Below are positions 1 through 11,790 of a DNA stretch of 64,000 nt, piece after piece. This DNA is from Euwallacea fornicatus (Eukaryota > Arthropoda > Insecta > Coleoptera > Curculionidae): NCBI RefSeq assembly GCF_040115645.1, contig NC_089561.1, positions 3,286,001 to 3,350,000 on the forward strand. Reading direction: 5' to 3'. Numbering within the stretch: the stretch's first letter is position 1; each line of letters begins with the position of its first letter. Made by a program: the position numbers and the translations under genes. The notes under the pieces are model-generated. The model searched no databases. It saw nothing but the letters and a program-made list of their open reading frames with translations, and was not told the DNA's origin.

Positions 1-1542
1 CTAGTTTTTCCCCTTCTAGCCGGGAAACGGGATTTTCCTGTCGACACGCTCCAATCCGAACACCATGTACGGTACTTTTTGAAATGCCTAGTACAGTTTT
101 GTGGATATTAACTTTCGCAATATCTGAAGTGGTCAGATCCGGAATGTGTCGTCCGCTGCGAGCGTCCGCTCGACCGCTGCGGAGCTCGCCTTGGCGGCTA
201 GTACGATCGCGTTTAAACTCCGCCACCCAAGATCTCTCGTACGCACAGCGAACCTCTTAACTCAAACAGGTTTTCTGCTCGCCGGTCATTTCCCTATGTT
301 CGTTCAACAAAATGTCTTCATCCCTCCTTTTGGTTGGTGAAAAAACAAAATCCTGCAAAGAGGTCTGTCTGGAACAGCACGGCAACAAGGCGCAAAAATG
401 GGATTATCTATAAACTGAGTTCCATTCAACGGATTATTCATATTATAGCATCCCTGTAAATGACATATGCCTTTACAACTTCCCGACTCTGCCCCTATAT
501 ACAGTTCCATTTAGCAATAATTGGAGTTGAACCCTTAAATGTTTCCCGGCAACTACCTATTGTACCTTATCTCCCGTCTACCATCCTGCCAATTGAGGCG
601 CATGCATTCACGTTATAACGGCGCTATTTAGTTAGAACAGTTAATTAATGTTACGTAGACCATGTCGATGTATATGCGTATATGCAGCGCAATATTCCAT
701 GCACCCTTGATTCCGAATTTCTGATAGGTGCTTGTGGGTAATGACTTCGAAAATTAGAAGCGTTGCTCGCTGTTGTCAACAGTGTCGTTCGCTGAATGTG
801 CTCCCACTAAATCCTGAATATCACCGCATTAATTTACTAACGTTTTGCCGTACAGCGTATCCCGGCAAGTCCTGCTTTATTGCGGAGAGTGAGCTAAACC
901 ACCTGGATTTGGGACAGACGGAGCTCATCCAGGTCAGTCACGAGAGATGAAAAGAGAAACCCCCGTATGAGTCGTAGATTTCGCTGAGAACGTCGCTTCG
1001 CGGGAAAATCTTGACAAATTGGCGAACGAACGGCCGGGAACGGCCGTTCGATAATAATGATTCGATAAAATTGATCTGGTAAGCTCGTGGAGTTTGAAAT
1101 TGTACTAGGTCCGGTGAAGTAACGGCAGTTGCTGAAAACAAGCGTAAGTAAAAATATCGAGATCGTCATTGGCAGGGCAGTGGCTGACCTGCAAGGTAAT
1201 AATCACCACACAGAATGTCAAATGTTGTTTTCCTAGTAGGGCCGGACGTAAATCTGAGCCCCTCATCAACAAAGCAAATTAGACTGATGCAGTGGTGTTT
1301 CTGTTTCTCAATTCAAAATTGGGTCCGATGCGCGGCTGCTGACATAATTGTGTTATTTAACGATCCCTCAAAAATGTTATGAGGGTTGGTTTAGTCCGGT
1401 ACGACCCGGATTCGGATGGCCAACAAGGCAAAGTAATTTGTTTAAAATTGCCAAGGGTCCGCAGCTTTATTGCCGCATTCGCAGGATGCTAAAAATCAAT
1501 GCAAAAAGCATGCATGCAATTGTAGCGGTGAAATACGCAATT
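1..1542. other. noncoding DNA, no gene recognised
   Basis: No open frame here resembles a known protein. A GC-richer patch lies at about 140-260, and a run of strong hairpins lies at about 900-1050: ACCTGGAT at 901-908 pairs with ATCCAGGT at 927-934, and a perfect 10-bp stem spans 1027-1050. Either could be an exon or a structured RNA, but nothing identifies them. Confidence 0.4.
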
Positions 1543-1544
1543 TA

Positions 1545-2396
1545 TACAGGGTGTCCCAATTAAAGTTGTGTTTGGGGATTGTTCAAAAACGGTGCGTTGT
1601 ATGGAAAAGGTTCCAGATAAAAGTTGCCCGGTAAAGAGGGGGACATGTCATGAGGATAGTGCCTTCTGGCCAAAACGTCATGTTAGGGTCATTTCAAGGG
1701 CAAATTTTTCAATTCAAATGGCGACCCCGTTTTCTTTTTATAAATAAGTGTAGACCTTTCAAAAATAAATATCCTTCATTTGGACATTTTTTTTTATTAG
1801 ATATTTTTCTTCAGTTATCCTTGATTTTCGTCCAATTTTCAAGATATTCGAAATGATTGCATTTTTTTTCTAAAAAAGTTTTGCATTGCATATTCTGTTC
1901 AAAACTCACAATAATCCTTCTATATAATTTAAAAAAAAATGTTTTTGTTGAATTGTCGAAAAAAGAATATCGTTTTCCTGTAGACCTTGTTACAAGCTAG
2001 ATTCTAACAAGAGAAAATTTAAGAAATCTGTTCTTTTTTTATAGAAATAATTTTTTTTGATTAGATAGAAGGGTTCTTACGAGTTTTAAACAGAATATGC
2101 ATTGCAAAACTTTTCTTCAAAAATTGGGCAACAATCAAGGAATTTGCAGCAAAACGCCTAATAAAAAAAAATGTTCAAAAAAATATATTCTTTTTTTGCA
2201 AAAAAAAAACAAGTAGAAGGTGTCATAAAAAAAAGTTACCCTTGATATTACCGTAACATGACGTTTTCGCTACAAATCACTCTCTTCATTACATGTCCCC
2301 TTCTTTACTCGACAACTTTTCTTTGAATTTTTTTTTTCATACAATATACCGTTTTTGAGTCATTTTCAATCACAGTTTTAAATGGGACACCCTGTA
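1545..2396. mobile_element. foldback MITE, Tc1/mariner-type ends
   Basis: The ends are inverted copies starting TACAGGGTGTCCCA, flanked on both sides by TA (1543-1544 and 2397-2398). The inverted match continues deep into the element. The GGGGACATGTCATGAGGATAG region near 1640 pairs with its complement near 2280-2300, and the AAGTTTTGCATTGCATATTC region near 1878 pairs with its complement near 2100. The unit is therefore an imperfect foldback of about 850 bp with a short AT-rich loop and no transposase. TA flanks and CAGGG ends fit non-autonomous Tc1/mariner-group elements. The family name cannot be given without a library search. Confidence 0.85.
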
Positions 2397-2527
2397 TAAG
2401 TAATCATTTAAGGAACACATCATACGCTAGTGCTCAGGTAATAACTTTAGCTGACTCAGTAGTTTTTCCTATATAAATTTATAGTGAATTTGCATTCTAT
2501 TACCTTCCCAATCGAATAGCACAGTTA

Positions 2528-3344
2528 TGTGCAGGGTCGCCCGAATTCGAGATGTATCATTGGGATCTTGGAAACTATAAGAGATGCGAGGTCACCCAAA
2601 CTGGGACAAAGTTGCGGAGTTTAGTGCCCAAGAAAATGCCATTTCGAAACCGTAAAAATTCTAAATACTTCCGAAGATATACAGAAAAAAACGAAATTTT
2701 GTTATGTCAGTTTTATTTTTTTTTTAGTTTATTTGAAAAAGTGTTTCAAAACAAATGTCTCTTCATAATTACCACTTTTTCTCCCTAAAAAATATGGGAT
2801 TATGGAATTTAAAACGTTTCGTCCTTAAGCCACGATCGTTACTTCAATTTTTTCAATGCTGTCATGGATTTTTTTATCTTGTCTTCTATCACCTTTTGCC
2901 ATTCTATGAACAACGACTTATTACAGCCGCCAGAAAAAATAATAGATATGATAAAAATACCATTTTAAAAAGTACCTGCATCTGTCACTCTCCCACGTAT
3001 CGTTCTTAGCATAAGTTTGTCTTCGTTGCAGTTTCTTTGGCTCACGTGACAAATGTTTTCGATAAAGTTTAATATACAAAATAAATTTATTGAGAACAAA
3101 GCAGTAATAATGAAGTGACATTTGTTTTGAAATCTCTCGGTAAATTGTCAGGAAAAAATACAAATGATATAGCAAAATTTAGTTTTTTTTTAATATCTCT
3201 GAAAGTATTGTGAATTTTTCCCGATCCGAAGTGGTATTTTCTTGGACACTAACTTGTATAACTTTGCCCTAGTTTAAAGGACCTTATATCTCTTATAGTG
3301 TCTGAGATCTCAATGATACGCTTCGAATTTGGACTACCTTGTAT
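2528..3344. mobile_element. foldback MITE, about 815 bp
   Basis: A left arm from about 2530 (CAGGGTCGCCCGAATTCGAG, then an ATCATTGGGATCT-like stretch and GGGACAAAGTTG) is mirrored by the right arm ending ACCTTGTATA at about 3343. The arms match imperfectly over at least 130 bp at the ends. They match again near 2755 and 3115-3130, where ACAAATGTCTCTTCAT pairs with ATGAAGTGACATTTGT. No coding remnant is visible. It differs in sequence from the element at 1545-2396 but has the same type of ends. The exact left boundary is uncertain by a few bases because the terminal TACA is degenerate there. Confidence 0.75.
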
Positions 3345-6300
3345 ATCCATGTAAGCGTACTTGGTGCGTTATTGGATCGGGAGGGTCAGCGATAGGATGA
3401 TAGTTTGTTTTAAATTTATAGAGGAAAATAATTCTAAGTCAATTAAAGCTACTACTTTAGCATGGGTCTAAGATATATTTATTACGTTATTATTTATTCC
3501 TGAAGGTTGAGCAATAAACTTGCCAAAAGTTGGTAATTTTAAACTTTTAATGCCCAGCAAGTTTCCAAATTTACATCAATTTCGAGAGTTTGAACTTTTC
3601 TTTGTTCCACGTATTTTTTTTTTTAGAATTGCACGGAACAGCATCTTACAGTCAGTGGTGGCTTTAAGGGCAAGTGGACCCCCGGGCATAACATCGAACT
3701 GCCCGGCTATATGTCCACCACTGGGCAGATTGTATCAGATGTTTGAACTCATTCCACTTTAACCAGCATTCGATATCTATGTGTAAGACCAGAAAATCTT
3801 GCCCCAGCTTAAAATTCAGCAGCGTCATCCCTTTCCCGTATATTCCAATTTCGCCGCCCTTATTTTAAGTTATCGTCGAACTAAACTTTAGAGATATTAA
3901 TCCGTATAAGCGCCGTTGCGCTGAGTGCGCTGCCATAATCGAAGGTTTTGCTAAAACCCTTTAGACGACTATATTTTCCTCTTCACCCTCAAAAAGCTGT
4001 CTTATCGGAAAATTTGGTTTCGATCGCAAAAAGGTTTCAATAATTTGAATAACAATTTGCAAGAGATAATCTCCCAGGCCTGGTATATCTTGTAGTAAGA
4101 TGGGACGCTTGAATGATTTGAAATTACTTGGAGGAGACGGGTTCAAAGTGCCCTCAGTCTTATCCAATTTGAAGGCGAGCGAATAATCAAAGCCATAAAG
4201 GCGGTTTAATTAAGCAGCTAAATCTGTAGCCAAGCCTAGGTTTAATATAAAACGGCTTAAATTTGTAGCAAAAATAGAGGGCGTCTTTGTCAAAAGACTC
4301 GGTTGTTTGAAAAAATCGTTCGGCTAAAAAAGCATCTGCAAGAGACATTTTAAACCTTTTGTCAGATTAGTCTAAAACTTTAAATGTTTTAACAAAGGAA
4401 AATAAATGAATGTGCATTTTATCAGAAGCACGGCTTTTAAATGTCGCTTTATGCTTTGGCTTTGGAGAGAATTTATGACAGTCCTCTTTATCTGAGCATG
4501 TATTTACTGCAGCTTATTTTTTATGGAGTGTCGTCTAAAAAGCGAACTTCTTAAAAATAAGCTCGCTTCACTTAATCCCAAAGAGCGAAAATATTGCCTC
4601 ATCTCCGTAAGGAGGATTTAGGGAAAACCACTAACATGCGAGCATACAAGAGCGGAGATATAGATTAGCGAGTTCGGGGCTTAAGCTGGTCACGATGCGA
4701 CGTAGTCTTAAGATTTACAGAGACGAAGGCTCAAAGTGCACTGGTTTTTACGTTGTCGTGAATACCAGTAGGGAACTTGACTTAAAAAGGGAATTCATCT
4801 GCTGAGATAATCCCGCCATTATCGCACTAACCTGCTGTTACCTTAAGCCGTTTCCACTAGATCCCTCTAATTCTATAATTTTGCCTCGAACTAAACAACG
4901 GACGAAAAATATCGGCACATCAACATTTTTCATCAAATCTATGGACTCGTAGCTCCGAAGGAACTCAGTTTTCTTTGCGCAAAGCAAATAGGGCCCGAAA
5001 GGCCATTTTCTCAAGAATCAGAATTTACAATTTGTAAATTTCTAAAGGTCGTTTCTTTAATGGTCAAAATGGCTGAAATAGAGGGTCCTGAAAGTTATAA
5101 AATCTCACGGGCGTTGGTCAATACCTCGGTTAGCATCATGTTTGGTGTATTTTTTATATTCCTCCTATAAAAATGTATATAATGTGTCTCTCGACAATTC
5201 CGACATTTATTCACAATGCCCTATATCGCAGGACTATCAATAATCGATTTTTATATGAAAAATTGGTTCTAAAAGCGTATTGATCAAGGAGTGTACATAG
5301 GCTTTATATAAAATCTCTCCTTGTATTATGAAAGGATGATGACAATTTAATGTAAAACTGATACATGTTTCCCACTCCTCGTGGTGGCATCTCTGCTGCA
5401 ATACTATCATAACTTTCATTTGATGAGAGTCTAAAACCTTTAGTCAATATCTCGGGAAGTATATTATGTTATTCCACCTCGTTAGGTGCCTTGGGCCTTC
5501 GCAAAATGATGTTTTTCCCCATATAAATGATGGACAATTTCAGTGGCATTATCAAATTCGATAGATGAATGAAGTTAGTTCAGGCTTATTCGGGCGTTCT
5601 TTGCCGTAAATTTCGACATTTTTGCGCCTGATGGGATATTCGTTCTAACTAAATAATTCAGTACATGCCCTATGACCTTTCCATCTCGTGAAGTAAACAT
5701 GATGCCGTAAATTGTTCTGGTGAATGTACCTTTTGAAAAAATAATAGACGCAAGCAACCTACGCCAATGGCTGTAACGCCTTTTTGCCTTCCCAAATAAT
5801 CAGCAATAGAATTTTTTTCTTCCCTTTGAAATTACCCTCTGAGGCGTTCGCTTTACCAGTAAAAATGGTGCGTTAAGATATGATAAACCGTTTCGTGTTT
5901 TTTAACAGTCCTAATCAAGGCGTTCAGAAGCAATGTACTCCATGGCCAAAAAACCTGGATAAAATTGAGAGCTTTCCTTTCTATTCATTGTCAACGGCCG
6001 AATGGAACTTTTCTAAGTCTAAAATTAGTCTCTGAACCTTAGAAACTACATAATAGATAGAAAACTAATTGGATTAGTCATAATCTTTCCGTAACTCTGG
6101 CGAACTAACTCTAGGCGTGATGTACAACATAAGTAAGGAGCAACAAACACATGCAATATTGCGATGTAAAAGAGCAAATGTTTACCTGTAATTAACTCGT
6201 CCGTGGTGATCAAAATGGTCGCTGTCACCCCGTCAAAGCTCCAACCAAAGCACGTAGAGAGCAAACTTACTGTAGAGTCACATTAAAACTTAGCGTGGAC

Positions 6301-7115
6301 TATTAATTAGGCTGTCGAGGACAGAAAAGTGCTCGAAATTAATGCCTTTGTCCGGTTTTGTAAATGAAAGCGCTACCCTAACAAGCGTTTCTGTGCCCGG
6401 GTACTGATGCCAACAAAAAGCCCGGTGATACGGTTTAATCTTGATATACATTTAAATAGTTTCAACGCATTAATTCGGGAACGAGCAAGGTATCCACTTG
6501 TTGACGGGAATTTTATTCTCATGATAATTTCGGGCAAAGCGAGGGGGAATTCTGTCTATACCCGATTCCATGAAAATCATCATTTCTGCTCCGGAAGATG
6601 TACACACATGTGGCACCCATGTTACTAAGGGTCATAATTCTTCAACACCATCCAAAGGCACTGCACGACCGAAAAATCCTCACCACATGTTTAAGGCACA
6701 AGTTAAGCAATGTCGTTAGAGGTGATTGAAAAGGGGGCGAATATTTATTACCTGTTAAGGACCGCCTCACTTTAACTTTCAACGGAGGTGCCACAAATCA
6801 CCTCCCTATTCCAATTATTGTGGGGAAGTTGTGTCAATCACACATCCCTGAACAGAAAAAGGTATAAACTGTGTCACAAAAGTGTTCGAAAGGTACATAG
6901 TGTTTGGAATAAAATGGTTTATTGTTTTGTGTACATAATAAAAAGATCGTCGAAGCTATGTTACATGTAAACGTACAGTAATTTCCATTAAATAGGGCTA
7001 AAAAAATATTTCAAATAATTAGACGCAGCCGATTTAAATTATTTTTCTGTGCAAATGATGAAATTCAACAAAGAAAAGTATTCGAACGAAATGAAGGTAA
7101 ATAGACTTTTTTATA
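3345..7115. other. noncoding AT-rich DNA
   Basis: No gene, RNA or clear repeat was recognised. Short open frames are scattered and lack codon structure or splice context. A small palindromic stretch at 3653-3723 begins and ends CAGTGG/CCACTG, like hAT ends, but it lacks a matching 8-bp duplication. Confidence 0.4.
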
Positions 7116-7717
7116 TACAGGGTGTTTCCTAACTACGTGTAAAAAATTTAAAGGCATAATCCTCGACTGATTTTGAGTCAAAAATGTCTAATAAACATAT
7201 GTCCGCAAATACCTTGTTTCCAAGATACAGGGTGTTGACTGAAAGACGCTAAAAAAGGTTTTAAAGGTTTCTAAAGGTTTGGTGGTATTTACTAACTTGA
7301 TGAATGAATGATCTGAAGAGACTTGTCTATGCTGTCCCAATAAACACTCTAGATCAACTTCAGGAACGTATAATTACCGGATGTGAAACGATACGCAACA
7401 CACCAGGAGTTTTCGAGAGAGTGAGACAATCATTAACAAAAAGGATGGAAGCGTGCATTATGAGTAATGGTAGTCATTTTCAGCAATTCTTATGATTAAT
7501 CATTAAAGCATTCCCCCAAAAAATTGTCTTTTCTAAAATTCAAACACCCAAATTGAGTGATTTTGGAAATAAAATCTCTTTTTCTTGTCACATTTCAACA
7601 CCCTGTATCTTGGGAACAAGGCATTTGCGGACATATGTTCATTAGACATTTTTGACTCAAAATCAGTCGAGGATTACGCCTTTAAATTTTTTACACGTTG
7701 TTAAGAAGCACCCTGTA
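7116..7717. mobile_element. foldback element with double terminal motifs
   Basis: The outer ends are TACAGGGTGTTTCC at 7116 and its complement ending at 7717, with TA on both sides. Each arm has a second inward copy in the same orientation: TACAGGGTGTTGAC at 7226, mirrored at 7617, about 110 and 100 bp from the outer ends. The arms are inverted copies, seen for example in CATATGTCCGCAAAT and its complement. Between them lies the C-terminal end of a mariner-like transposase on the + strand. This looks like an internally deleted derivative of an autonomous Tc1/mariner-group transposon. The doubled motif could alternatively mean one element inserted into the centre of another. Confidence 0.85.
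7291..7495 (+). pseudogene. mariner-like transposase C-terminal remnant
   Basis: The frame reads LKRLVYAVPINTLDQLQERI, continues through TGCETIRNTPGVFERVRQSL and ends GSHFQQFL before a TGA. This matches the C-terminal tail of insect mariner-type transposases: a VYATPV-like stretch, an LxxRI helix, an R-N-x-P-G-x-F/L-x-R-V-R block, and GGHFEHLL-like final residues. The DNA-binding domain and the catalytic DD[D/E] core are absent, so it cannot be active. It lies centrally in the foldback element between its inner terminal motifs, which suggests it marks the autonomous parent of the MITE. Confidence 0.75.
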
Positions 7718-7740
7718 TATCTTATCATGTTATTTTGATA

Positions 7741-7885
7741 TACTGGGTGTCTCATAAATATACCGACAGACTTCCAGGAGATGTAGAAATGAAAAAACAA
7801 ATATTTGAATCGAACAAAGTTAAATCCGAAATCGTTTTGTTTCCAAGATACAGAGCGTTTCATATCTTTTTTTTTACATTTTTTA
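7741..7885. mobile_element. solo left end of a related foldback element
   Basis: TACTGGGTGTCTCAT at 7741 is followed 108 bp later by TACAGAGCGTTTCAT at 7849, in the same orientation and after a TTTCCAAGA lead-in. The element at 7116 has the same lead-in before its inner motif. No matching right end was found, so this is probably a truncated copy of the same architecture lying immediately downstream of the first. Confidence 0.5.
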
Positions 7886-8793
7886 AACATTTAAAAACAG
7901 GTTAAGATGAGAATATTGAGGACACGCAATTATGGGGATAAATGCGTCTTACTTTTGAAGTAAGCGGAATATTTTCACCTACACCAGTGGTATCCATGCG
8001 GCCATTTAATGGAATGTTTTTGTGAAAAAAATGATGCGCTACTGACTTCTCTTAATGCAAATATATTTTTTTAATATTCTATCAATTCTTAATTAAAAAA
8101 GCGTCTTAGCGTTTTGTTGCTTAAATAGCCGCTTTCAAAATAAAAAAAAATAGTTTCTCATTCCTGTGCCTACCAAAAAACCGACATAGGTTTGCAACTG
8201 CGATTTTTTTTAGCGTGAAATTAATTTAATTTTCTTTAGGTAAAAGCGGAGGACATGAAGGTAAACATGTGTGAACATGTCTCTCCGCACAATAATACTC
8301 TTCTTCCAGAGTACATTTCCGTTAAATTTGAACTATTTACACATGCAGAGACCTTTCTATGCATCAGAATGCTGCCCCATAGTCAAATCATTGGTCTTGT
8401 GTACTATATACAGTGTGTACATAAAGCACGGAATAAATTCAATTAACAATCAGGTGTTTGTTTTTTGGAAAAACACTGGGGCACGTTGATTTTTATTTTT
8501 GTTGTGTGTCTTTTTTTTAATGGTAAATGCACGTATACATGGTGACTCTAAGACAAGTTACGACCACAACTTCATTTTTTCAAATAGAAATACTTATTTT
8601 TTATTTCAAAAATAATAATAATAACCATCTTCATTCACCCGGTGAATGGGCTATCGGCCCCTTGGCCTTTCTGCCCAATTGACATGTATAATCTACAAAA
8701 CTAGAAAAAAAAAAAAAAACCCGAGGCAACCATAAGTGTGATGAGGATTAGAGAGGAGTGACTGTTCGCTATTGTCGTCCGTCCGCGGTCCGT

Positions 8794-10152
8794 TCATGGT
8801 TGTTGGTAGTGTTCGAGGAGGGTTTCGGAGGGATAAAGGAATCGGGAATGTCTAGTTTGCCGTGTCAAGCAGAGGGGGTTGAGTATTGTCCAGTTATGAG
8901 GTTTGTCCTTCCATTTTTTCCGAAGTTGCAGTAGTCTTTCCGTTATTTTCGTCATATTTGTGCGTTCGTATAGCATTTGGGTGGGTGGGTTATGTAAGGG
9001 GTTGTCGGGATGTCTTATTTTTGTGATCAGTCTTAAGGCAATTTGTTCAGTTGTTTGTATGTATTTTTTTGTTTTGTCTGTTGCATTCGCCATCAGTACG
9101 TGGCCGTAGTCTAATAGAGGTCTGCATATCGCTTTGTATATTTTTGTTGCCGTTTTGGTACTTATGGCTCTGTCTTTGTATGTCAGTGTTCGAAAATGTT
9201 TTGTTCGTCGAGTGATTTCTGTCCTCATGTTTTGTAGGTGTTTGATGAATTTCAGTTTTTTGTCTATTGTAACCCCTAAGTATTTAATTTCGTCAGTTGG
9301 TTCTACTGTGTGTCTATCTGCCTGTAATGTTGGGGAGTTGAGTTTAATTTTATGGTTAGAGAGTAGCAGTTGGTTCTTCGCAGCGTTAGGTGTCAGTCTC
9401 CATTTGTAGAACCATGTCATTGTGTTGTCCATTAAAATCTGTAGTCTCTCCACGGCTTTTTTTGTTGTTTTGTCATGTGCAATGAGTGCCGTGTCGTCGG
9501 CGTATTGTAATATGTAAGCTGTTTCGTTTATTACGTGTTTGTCTTGCAAGTTGTGGTTGTATATGCCATGGCAGTACACATTGTATAGAAAAGGGGAAAG
9601 TGGCGAACCCTGGGGAAGTCCTTGCTCCGGGGAGAAGGAAAAAGAAAGGGTGTTGTCGATTCGTACTTCCAGTCGTCTGTTCTCCAGTAGGTTTCTAAGA
9701 ATGTTTAGTAGGTATTTTGGTGTGTGAAGTTTGTACAGTTTGTAAAGAAGCCCGTTGTGCCAGACACTGTCGAAAGCCTTGTTGATGTCCATAAACAGAC
9801 TTGCGGTTTTCCTGCCGTTTAGGTGTGTTGTTTGTATATTGTTTGTCAGGACAAAAAGTGGGTGAATGGTCGAATGTTTGGATTTAAAGCCAAACTGGTA
9901 ATTCGGTATGTTGTTCCCAATAAGTTTTTCAAGTCTGCTCTTAACTATGTGTTCGAATAATTTACACAACACCGGTAGTACTGTGATTGGTCGATAGTTT
10001 TTAGTTTGTGAGTTGTCTAGTCCGTTTTTTGCAATGGGAATTATTATTCCATTTTTCCATGTCGTAGGTATGGTGTTGTGAGTTATGCAATTATTTAGTG
10101 GTTGCGTATGTGTTCGTGTGTTTCGGAGGGTAAATTTTTCAAAATTTTGCAT
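8794..10152 (-). pseudogene. Jockey-like reverse transcriptase, 452 codons open
   Basis: The frame holds the core RT motifs in order: NYRPITVLPVLCKLFEHIV, then NYQFGFKSKHST, FMDINKAFDSVW with the first catalytic aspartate, GLPQGSPLSPFLYNVY, the catalytic YADDTA box, and KYLGVTIDKKL. The C-terminal stretch ends without a visible zinc knuckle. These features match reverse transcriptases of Jockey-type LINEs. The annotated ATG is internal: upstream sequence coding TASGKDKIKCKILKNLPSE continues the domain in another frame, so a frameshift lies at about 10100-10150. This is a broken copy within the minus-strand retrotransposon. Confidence 0.88.
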
Positions 10153-10276
10153 TTAATTTTGTCTTTTCCCGATGCTGTGTTTTTTAAACTTGTAAGGGCT
10201 TCGTCGTATTCCGTGACCGTGATCGGTTCGAACGTATGGTTTGAGGGGTCGCTAAAGTAGTTGTCGTACCAGTGGT

Positions 10277-11465
10277 TTACGTCATTCCAGTTGTTGTTGT
10301 CAAAGTTTGGGTTGGTCGATGCGCTGAAGGCTCTTTGAAAGTGTCTGGCAAATGCGTCTGCTTTGTCTTTGTCTGTGTAATGTTCCGTTCCGTTTTCGCA
10401 AATCGTACCAATATCGTTGTTTTTTTTTTGTAACGTGTTAGTTTTTTAATTTTTTTCCAATACGATTTCCCGCTGTCATTTTCGATTTCTTGGCATGCCT
10501 CTAGCCATTTGTCCTGTCGGTATTCGTATATTAATGTCTTTACGTTTCGGTTGAGGTTATTAAGTGTTCTTTTTAATTCGCTGTTTTGTGTTTGTGAGTA
10601 TTGTCTGTATAGTTCTCGCTTTCGTTTAATCAGCCTTAAAATGAATTTTGGTAGAGTGTGTTGGAAGAATGAGTTTTTAAGTCGAGGTGTGAATAATTCG
10701 ACAGCTGATGATATTTTTTGTTGTAGTGTTTCTATAGAAGTGGATTGCGACCGGGTGTGAATGTAATTGTGAACGTACTGTCTTACTTTGTCCGTGTCAG
10801 TTTTTTCCAGGTTTAATTTCCCTTGGTTGTTTTTGTTAGAGAGCTGTTGTGTTTGTCCTGGGTTAAGGTCAAAGGTAATTGCCAGGTGGTCAGATCCCAG
10901 TTCATTGGTCAGCCCAACATTGGTTATGCTAGCAGTTAGGTTTGTAGTGTGCAGTAACACGTCCGGTGTTGTGTCTTGGTTTTCTGTCATTAGGAATGTC
11001 GGTGGGGTGGGTTGTCTTATAAAGTCCGAGTTTTTCAAGAATGTATTTAATTGTTTTCTTTTGGGCCTGTTGAGGTTTAGGTCGCCAATAATGATGGCGT
11101 ATTTGTAGAGTCACGCCCTAGTTAGTATGTTTTGTTCAATGTCCGAAAATTGGTGTATGTATACCAGGAAAACGTGTATTTTGTCATCCAGGTATGGGAT
11201 GGTAAAGTGAATGCAGTCATTTAGGGGGTTACTTAGGGAGGGGGGGTTCGCCTTGCCGAGCTTTACTATCGGTTTTAACAAGACTGCAGCACCTCCTCTG
11301 GCGCTGTTAATCATGTGACCATGTTTGCTAATGTACTGCCAATCTCTATACGCTGGTGTCTGTTCCAGTTTGGTCTTAGTTTCTACGAACATGCATCCGT
11401 CCACGTCATTCCGTTCTATGTAATTGTAAATCAGCTGTTTTTTATAGTTTAGTCCGTTGATGTTG
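10277..11465 (-). pseudogene. Jockey-like APE endonuclease and linker, frameshifted
   Basis: On the minus strand the 11111-11465 frame begins FNINGLNYKK and carries DGCMFVETKT, which contains the catalytic glutamate of APE-type endonucleases, and GGAAVLLK. The frame breaks at about 11110. It resumes with IIGDLNLNRPK-like sequence in one frame and then the SDHLAI motif (the conserved SDH) in the 10277-11038 frame. The linker follows, and a further break at about 10420 separates it from the RT domain. These motifs are standard for ORF2 of Jockey and related LINEs. At least two frameshifts exclude function. Confidence 0.8.
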
Positions 11466-11569
11466 AATTTTTATTTCATTTTTGAATTCTGCATCGAATT
11501 CGAAATATATTTTATGTAGCATATTTTATACCTAAACTCAACAGTTATCGAGGAATTTTATTATTTATT

Positions 11570-11790
11570 ATTCAAGCGTGGATCTATTTGAATGAATGGC
11601 TACCGAAGTCTCCGAATCTTACTCCTTTAGACTATTTTTTGTGGGGTGTACAAAACTAGGCCTGAAACGATTGAAGGCTTAAAAACTAGAATCGGAAGAC
11701 AATGCACTGATATTAGGCCCGAAAAAATAAATATGGTTCAGCACCAATTTATCCACCGTTTGGAATACTGCCAGACACAAAAAGGATTTT
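11570..11790 (+). pseudogene. mariner-like transposase C-terminal remnant
   Basis: The frame reads YLNEWLPKSPNLTPLDYFLW, matching the W-P-x-R-S-P-D-L-x-P-L-D-F-F-L-W catalytic block of mariner transposases, followed by a frameshift. It then continues with PETIEGLKTRIGRQCTDI and FIHRLEYCQTQKG before a stop. It keeps the last catalytic aspartate region but lacks the N-terminal half. It sits in the centre of the inner foldback element and reads toward that element's right end. Confidence 0.75.

Larger units (their letters stand above)
8609..11467 (-). mobile_element. 5'-truncated Jockey-like non-LTR retrotransposon
   Basis: The element lies on the minus strand and contains endonuclease and reverse transcriptase regions but no ORF1. 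It is flanked by an 11-bp duplication, TTTTTATTTCA (8598-8608 and 11468-11478), inside the left arm of the inner foldback element. Read on its own strand, the 3' end has about 185 bp of untranslated sequence and a TTA-repeat tail rather than poly(A). The 5' end falls just before the first conserved endonuclease motif (NINGL), which is the usual result of incomplete reverse transcription. Frameshifts show that it is inactive. APE-type endonuclease plus this RT subtype indicates the Jockey superfamily; the clade was not tested. Confidence 0.85.

Noticed and set aside
146..340. 64-codon Ala/Ser-rich frame
   Set aside because: No recognisable domain and no start or splice support beyond GC-richer composition.
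3653..3723. 71-bp palindrome with CAGTGG/CCACTG ends, possible hAT MITE
   Set aside because: The ends fit, but no 8-bp target duplication is present and the unit is very short.
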